Shown: positions 59,844-64,000 of the stretch, piece after piece
How positions within the stretch are numbered: position 1 is the stretch's first letter
Layout of the letters: every line of letters starts with the position of its first letter
Origin: Crossiella sp. SN42
Lineage (GTDB): Bacteria; Actinomycetota; Actinomycetes; Mycobacteriales; Pseudonocardiaceae
Length of the DNA: 64,000 bases
Assembly: GCF_023897065.1 (NCBI RefSeq)
Contig: NZ_JAMHIV010000011.1
Span: 1 to 64,000 of the forward strand
Direction of reading: 5' to 3'
Notes under the pieces: model-generated
What the model saw: the letters and a program-made list of their open reading frames with translations, nothing else
What the model was told of the DNA's origin: nothing
Database searches by the model: none
Position numbers and translations under genes: made by a program

Positions 59844-60425
59844 ATGTCATGGATGCTGGATCGACCGCTGAACCAGTTCGCCCTGCCGCGCGGCTGGGCG
59901 GGACGGCTAGCGGGCTGGGTGATGGCCAGGACGAACGGGACCGAGGTGGCCGAGGTGCTCGGCGTGCTGGGGCCGGTGCGCGGGCGGGCGGTGCTGGAGG
60001 TCGGGTTTGGACCCGGACTGCTCAGCAAGGCTCTGACCAGGGCGGATGCCGTGGTGACCGGGGTGGATCCGTCGGAGGTGATGCTGCGGCAGGCCCGCCG
60101 CCGCGCCCCGGCGGCCCGGCTGCGGCTGGGCAGCGCGGCGGAGACCGGTGGCGCGGACGGCGAGTTCGACCTGGTGGTGTCGATGAACAACCTGCCCATG
60201 TGGCCCGATCTGGACGCGGCCCTGGACGAGCTGCACCGGGTCACCCGGCCGGGTGGGCGGCTGGTGCTGGCCTGGCACGGCGGGACCGAGCCGACCGCGA
60301 TGGCCCGCGGCATGCTGCTGCCGGACACGGCCATCGAGCGGGTGCTCACCGAGCTGCGCGCCCGGTTCGCGCGGGCCGAGCTGGCGAAGACCGCGCACTG
60401 CACGATCTTCACCGCGGACCGCTGA
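59844..60425 (+). CDS. Class I SAM-dependent methyltransferase
   Basis: 193 aa: VLEVGFGPGLLSKALTRADAVVTGVDPSEVMLRQARRR (motif I and acidic loop), FDLVVSMNNLPMWPDLDAALDELHRVTRPGGRLVLAWHGG and a C-terminal helix region. The fold is Methyltransf_11. ATG at 59844 begins where the MerR-type promoter would start transcription, so it is probably leaderless; there is no clear Shine-Dalgarno. It is likely induced by the MerR regulator, in response to a toxic compound the enzyme may methylate. Substrate unknown. Confidence 0.88.
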   Translation: MSWMLDRPLNQFALPRGWAGRLAGWVMARTNGTEVAEVLGVLGPVRGRAVLEVGFGPGLLSKALTRADAVVTGVDPSEVMLRQARRRAPAARLRLGSAAETGGADGEFDLVVSMNNLPMWPDLDAALDELHRVTRPGGRLVLAWHGGTEPTAMARGMLLPDTAIERVLTELRARFARAELAKTAHCTIFTADR

Positions 60426-60426
60426 C

Positions 60427-60927
60427 TCAGCCGCGCTCGTGGTCGAGCAGCCAGCGCTTGACCACCGGTCCCCAGCGGAACCCGCCCAGGCCGCCGCCGG
60501 TGCGCAGCACCCGGTGGCAGGGCACGAACAGCGCGGCGGGGTTGCGGGCGCAGGCGGTGGCCGCGGCGCGCACCGCGGCCGGGCGGCCGGCCAGCGCGGC
60601 GTACTCGGCGTAGCTGACCGGGTGACCGGCCGGCACGGTGCGCAGCGCGCGCCAGGCGGCCTCCATGAACTCGCCGCCGCGCTGGCGGACCGGGATCCCG
60701 TCCACCGCGGCCAGGTCGCCCTCGTGGTAGGCGAGCACGGCCTTGGTCACCTCGCCGAGGTCGGCGCGGGTGGTCAGCTCGGCAGGCCGGATCGAGGTGT
60801 GGATCAGCGGGTGCAGCTCGCCGGGGTCGGCGGTCCAGCCCGAGGCCAGCACCGCGCCGTCGGGGGCGGCGACAACGCTGAACGGACCGGCTTCGGTGTC
60901 CACTGTGGACACTGCGGCGGTGGTCAT
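60427..60927 (-). CDS. ogt: Methylated-DNA-[protein]-cysteine S-methyltransferase
   Basis: 166 aa. Active site PCHRVLRTGGGLGGFRWG with the acceptor Cys in VPCHRV, preceded by the DNA-binding helix VSYAEYAALAGRPAAVRAAATACARNPAA (Arg finger RPAAVRA). N-terminal domain is short. It repairs O6-alkylguanine by suicide transfer. The ATG at 60927 overlaps the ada-alkA stop (ATGA), and GGAG lies 6-7 nt upstream, so the two form one alkylation-repair operon. Confidence 0.93.
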   Translation of the reverse strand: MTTAAVSTVDTEAGPFSVVAAPDGAVLASGWTADPGELHPLIHTSIRPAELTTRADLGEVTKAVLAYHEGDLAAVDGIPVRQRGGEFMEAAWRALRTVPAGHPVSYAEYAALAGRPAAVRAAATACARNPAALFVPCHRVLRTGGGLGGFRWGPVVKRWLLDHERG

Positions 60928-62285
60928 GCGGTTCTCCTGTCGGCTTTCTCCGCACCGGGGGTGCGCAGCAGGTGAGCGGTGGCGTAGGAGCGCCACGGCC
61001 GCCAGGCCCTGGCGCGGGCGGTCAGCGCGGGGTCGGGCACCCGCCAGACGTCCGGCGCGCCCAGCACCCTGGTGACGATCTCCGCGGCCATCGCGGGGGT
61101 GATCGCGGGGTAGGACAACAGCTCCGCGGTCAGCTCGTCGGTCTCCCGGCCCAGGTGCACGTCCAGGGAGCCGGCGGCCAGCGCGGCCACCACCTCGCGT
61201 TCCGGGGCGCTCAGCTCGGTGGCCAGCACGGCGGCCGGGGTGGGGAACAGCGTGGTCAGCGGACCGTCCGGGGTGGCCAGCGGCTCGCCGGGCGGCAGCG
61301 CGGGCAGCAGGGTGCGCAGCACGGTCTCCGCGCCGTCCACGCTGCCGGGCACCCGGACGCCCGGCGCGGCCGCGACCAGCGGGGCCAGCAGCGGGTCCGC
61401 GCCGAGCAGCTCGTCCACCGCGCTCGGGTCGGCGTCCAGGTCCAGCAGCCGCCGGACCCTGGACACCGCGCTGCCCAGGTCGCGCAGGTCGGTCAGGTTC
61501 AGCGTGCAGGCCACGTGCGCCGGACCGGGCGCCAGCCACACCGTGGCCGGTCCGTGCGGCAGTCGCAGGGTGCGCCCGAAGCGGCCGGGCTCGGCCTGCT
61601 CGACCCCGGGGATCGCCTGTGCGGCAAGGGTTTCCAGCAGGCCAGCGGCGTCGAAGGGCAGCCGGAACGGCAGCCGCAGGTTGATCGCGCCGGGCCGGGC
61701 GGGCACTTCCGCGCGACGGCGGCGCCGGGCTTCGGCGCGCAGCTGGGTCGGGTTGACCGCGAACACCGCGCGGATGGTGTCGTTGAACTGCCGCACGCTG
61801 GCGAACCCGGCGGCGAAGGCGACGTCGGCGAAGGTCAGCTCGGTGGTCTCGATCAGCAGCCGGGCCGCGTGCGCCCGGTGCGCGCGGGCCAGCGCCAGCG
61901 GACCGGCGCCCAACTCGGTGGTCAGCACCCTGGCCAGGTGCCGTTCGGAGTAGCCGAGCCTGGTGGCCAGGCCGGGCACGCCGTCGCGTTCCACCACCCC
62001 GTCGGTGATCAGCCGCATGGCGCGGGCGGCCAGGTCGGCGCGCAGGTTCCACTCCGGTGAGCCGGGCACCGCGTCCGGCAGGCAGCGGCGGCAGGCCCGG
62101 AAACCGGCGGTCTGCGCGGCCGCCGCGGTGAGGTGGAACTCGACGTTGCGGCGCTTGGGCGTGACCGCGGGGCAGGACGGGCGGCAGTAGATGCCCGTGG
62201 TGCGCACCGCGAAGACGAAACAGCCGTCGAACCGGGCGTCGCGGGCGGCGACGGAGCGGTAGGCGCGTTCCGGATCGAGGAGCAT
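60924..62285 (-). CDS. Ada-AlkA bifunctional alkylation-response protein (glycosylase part degenerate)
   Basis: 453 aa. Residues ~1-75 form the Ada zinc domain: FDGCFVFAVRTTGIYCRPSCPAVTPKRRNVEFH and AGFRACRRCLPD, with the methyl-accepting Cys34 and Cys38 region. AraC-type helix-turn-helix follows (LATRLGYSERHLARVLTTELGAGPLALARAHRAHAARLLIETTELTFADVAFAAGFASVRQFNDTIRAVFAVNP), then AlkA N-terminal and HhH-GPD parts. In the latter the hairpin reads YPAITPAMAAEIVTRVLG instead of LPGIGPWTA, and the segment that normally holds the catalytic Asp is shortened to DVWRVPDPALTARARAWRPWRSY. ATG at 62285. It is upstream of ogt. Confidence 0.88.
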   Translation of the reverse strand: MLLDPERAYRSVAARDARFDGCFVFAVRTTGIYCRPSCPAVTPKRRNVEFHLTAAAAQTAGFRACRRCLPDAVPGSPEWNLRADLAARAMRLITDGVVERDGVPGLATRLGYSERHLARVLTTELGAGPLALARAHRAHAARLLIETTELTFADVAFAAGFASVRQFNDTIRAVFAVNPTQLRAEARRRRRAEVPARPGAINLRLPFRLPFDAAGLLETLAAQAIPGVEQAEPGRFGRTLRLPHGPATVWLAPGPAHVACTLNLTDLRDLGSAVSRVRRLLDLDADPSAVDELLGADPLLAPLVAAAPGVRVPGSVDGAETVLRTLLPALPPGEPLATPDGPLTTLFPTPAAVLATELSAPEREVVAALAAGSLDVHLGRETDELTAELLSYPAITPAMAAEIVTRVLGAPDVWRVPDPALTARARAWRPWRSYATAHLLRTPGAEKADRRTA

Positions 62286-62348
62286 GGCACCGATCCTGCC
62301 AGCGCCGACACCCGGCCGCTGGCGGAAATCGGACACCACGTTCCGGGC

Positions 62349-64000
62349 CTAGACGGTGATCTCCAGGGTGGAGCCGGTGCGGGCCTTGCGCACCCGCAGC
62401 CGGGTCGGGATCCGGGTGCGCAGCTCCTCCACGTGCGAGACCAGGCCGACCACCCGGCCACCTGCCCGCAGCTCGTCCAGGGTGTCCATCACCAGGTCCA
62501 GGGTGTCCGCGTCCAGGGTGCCGAAGCCCTCGTCCACGAACAGGGTGTCCAGCACCGCGCCGCCGGTCTCCGCGGCCACCACGTCGGCCAGGCCCAGCGC
62601 CAGCGACAGCGAGGCCAGGAAGGACTCGCCGCCGGAGAGCGTCTTGGCCGGGCGCTGCTGCCCGGAGTACTCGTCCAGCACGTCCAGCCCGAGCCCGCCC
62701 CTGGTGCCGCGCGGACCGGCCACATCGCTGTGCACGAAGGCGTAGCGGCCCTGGCTCATCCGCCGCAGCCGGTGCGTGGCCGCCTCGGCCACCTCCTCCA
62801 GCCGGGCCGCCAGCACGTAGGAGCGCAGCGACATCTTGCGGTTGTTCTGGCCGCGCCCGTTGACCACATCGGCCAGCGCGGCCAGCTCGCTGTGCGCGGC
62901 CTGCACCGGGGCCAGCTCGGCCAGCGCGTGGCTGAGCCGGGCGGCCAGCTCGTCCACCTGGCGTTTGCGGTCGGCCGCCGCCCTGGCCCGCGCCACCGCC
63001 GCCTCGGCGACCTGCCTGGCCAGCCGGGCCGCCTCGCGCGGCTCGGTCAGGTCGACCTCGGTGTCCGGGCTGACCTCGCTCAGCTCATCCAGCACGGACT
63101 TGGCCGCGGCCTCCCGGTCGTCGAGCTCGCGCAGCCGCCGCTGCACCTCGGCGCACTTGGCCTCCGGCCGGACCGCGGCCAATGCCGTTGGCACATCGGC
63201 GAACCCGGCCGCGCCGACCGCCTCGGCCAGCTCCCGCCGCTGTTCCTCCACCCGCCGCCGCGCCTCCGCCAGCGCGCCTTTGGCCTGGGCCAGGGTCTCC
63301 ACCGCGGCGGCGAAGTCGAGCAGGTGCTGCCGCCGGGCGGCCACGTCCGGGTGCTCGCCGCGCGCGAGCTCCAGCCGGTCCGCCCGCGCGGCGATGGTGT
63401 CGGTCAGCGTGGCCTGTTCGGCGCCGAGCACGGCCACCTGCTGCTCGGCCGCGGCCAGCTTCTCCCGCAGCCGCTCGGCCTCGGCCTCCAGCTCGGCCAC
63501 CGCGCCGACCTTGGCCGCGACCGTGGACTTGGCCGCGGTGGCCGCGCGCAGCTCCGCCTCGGCCGCTGCGAACGCGGTCTCCAGCGCGGCGATCTCGTTG
63601 TCCCCCAGGCGTTCCCGCAGCGCGGCCAGCTCCTGCGCGGCCTGCTGGGCAGCGCGCAGTGTCTCGTCCCTGCGCTCGGCGGCCCTGGCCTCGGCGACCT
63701 CGGCGGCCCGCTCGTCCTCGGCCCGCACCCGGTCGGCCACCGCACCGGCCGGGGCAGGGTGCTCGGTGCCGCCGCACACCGGGCAGGACTCGCCGGCGAG
63801 CAGGCCCTCGGCGAGCTCGGCGGCCATGCCGTCCAGCCGCCGCTGCCGCAGCAGCTGCCGCCGGTCCCTGGTCTCCTGGTGCTCATCCACCGCCCGCCGG
63901 TGCGCGTCGGCGGCCCGTTCGGCCGCGGTCTGCGCCGCGGGCAGCCGCCGCGCGTCTGTGCGCAGCGCGGCCAGCTCCGCCCGCCGGGCCGCCACCCCGT
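62349..64000 (-). CDS. sbcC: Exonuclease subunit SbcC (partial, 5' end beyond window)
   Basis: C-terminal ~550 residues of an SMC-like ATPase; the N-terminus lies past base 64000. The zinc-hook SCPVCGGTEHP is near the window end, flanked by long coiled coils (rich in Ala/Glu/Arg). The C-terminal ATPase half has ABC signature LSGGESFLASLSLALGLADVV, Walker B VLDTLFVDEGFGTLD and the closing VVGLVSHVEELRTRIPTRL. SbcC with SbcD cleaves DNA hairpins and processes ends. The gene ends 63 bp from ada-alkA on the same strand. sbcD should lie upstream beyond the window. Confidence 0.95.
   Translation of the reverse strand, partial: GVAARRAELAALRTDARRLPAAQTAAERAADAHRRAVDEHQETRDRRQLLRQRRLDGMAAELAEGLLAGESCPVCGGTEHPAPAGAVADRVRAEDERAAEVAEARAAERRDETLRAAQQAAQELAALRERLGDNEIAALETAFAAAEAELRAATAAKSTVAAKVGAVAELEAEAERLREKLAAAEQQVAVLGAEQATLTDTIAARADRLELARGEHPDVAARRQHLLDFAAAVETLAQAKGALAEARRRVEEQRRELAEAVGAAGFADVPTALAAVRPEAKCAEVQRRLRELDDREAAAKSVLDELSEVSPDTEVDLTEPREAARLARQVAEAAVARARAAADRKRQVDELAARLSHALAELAPVQAAHSELAALADVVNGRGQNNRKMSLRSYVLAARLEEVAEAATHRLRRMSQGRYAFVHSDVAGPRGTRGGLGLDVLDEYSGQQRPAKTLSGGESFLASLSLALGLADVVAAETGGAVLDTLFVDEGFGTLDADTLDLVMDTLDELRAGGRVVGLVSHVEELRTRIPTRLRVRKARTGSTLEITV

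Overview
The window is high-GC actinobacterial chromosome: dense genes, many GTG starts, frequent 1-30 bp overlaps, a mycothiol gene (mshB), a twin-arginine gene (tatB), an AfsR-type regulator and GpgS. From memory of Mycobacterium tuberculosis, the backbone follows the Rv1229c-to-Rv1160 order: mrp, tatB, htrA, rseA, sigE, O-methyltransferase, glgC, glgA/glgM, a DUF3117 protein, tagA, an Rv1209-like DivIVA-domain protein, gpgS, folP2, a LOG protein, dapE, dapD, dapC, fdxC, mshB, lpqW, typA and a MutT-type Nudix protein. Together with the regulator types this suggests a mycolata-related filamentous actinomycete, most likely Pseudonocardiaceae. Genus cannot be fixed from the sequence alone. There is no IS element, prophage, CRISPR array or rRNA/tRNA gene, and no gene-free stretch longer than 300 bp.

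Layout. 1-13.9 kb: MarR, Mrp, the SigE envelope-stress cluster (sigE-rseA-htrA-tatB) with a SigE-type promoter, glycogen/maltose-1-phosphate genes glgC and glgA, a lipoprotein, an MFS exporter with its divergent LysR regulator, leucyl aminopeptidase and a 55-aa DUF3117 protein. 14-24.9 kb: PaaX plus enoyl-CoA hydratase, 3-methyladenine glycosylase, a PadR/HAAS membrane pair, gpgS, a degenerate folP2, secreted CocE-like hydrolase, VOC protein, an N-truncated gene remnant, two LOG proteins and WrbA. 24.9-28.7 kb: ABC exporter and divergent NarL-type two-component system. 28.7-35.1 kb: lysine/DAP genes (dapE, dapD, dapC) with ferredoxin, CHAD protein and mshB. 35.2-41 kb: two LpqW-like lipoproteins and typA.

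41-43.8 kb is the most striking regulatory stretch: a 36-aa Cys/Lys-rich microprotein behind a near-consensus DtxR/IdeR iron box, then a tryptophanyl-tRNA synthetase behind a complete ribosome-mediated attenuator (one-Trp leader peptide, mutually exclusive hairpins, terminator). 43.8-49 kb: an OmpR-type two-component system facing a LolA-like protein and ABC exporter across an array of TCTCAG repeats. 49-52.7 kb: thiBPQ thiamine transporter under a TPP riboswitch. 52.8-58.2 kb: pterin dehydratase, Tat-exported DUF839 protein, AfsR-like regulator, CHAP hydrolase. 58.3-64 kb: YchF, a MerR/methyltransferase pair, Ogt plus Ada-AlkA alkylation repair, and the C-terminal part of SbcC running off the window.

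Much of the content serves the cell envelope and stress: SigE regulon, two envelope-type two-component systems, lipoproteins, LpqW, CHAP hydrolase, alkylation repair and mycothiol. Many genes start 6-8 nt after a TANNNT element and are probably leaderless.
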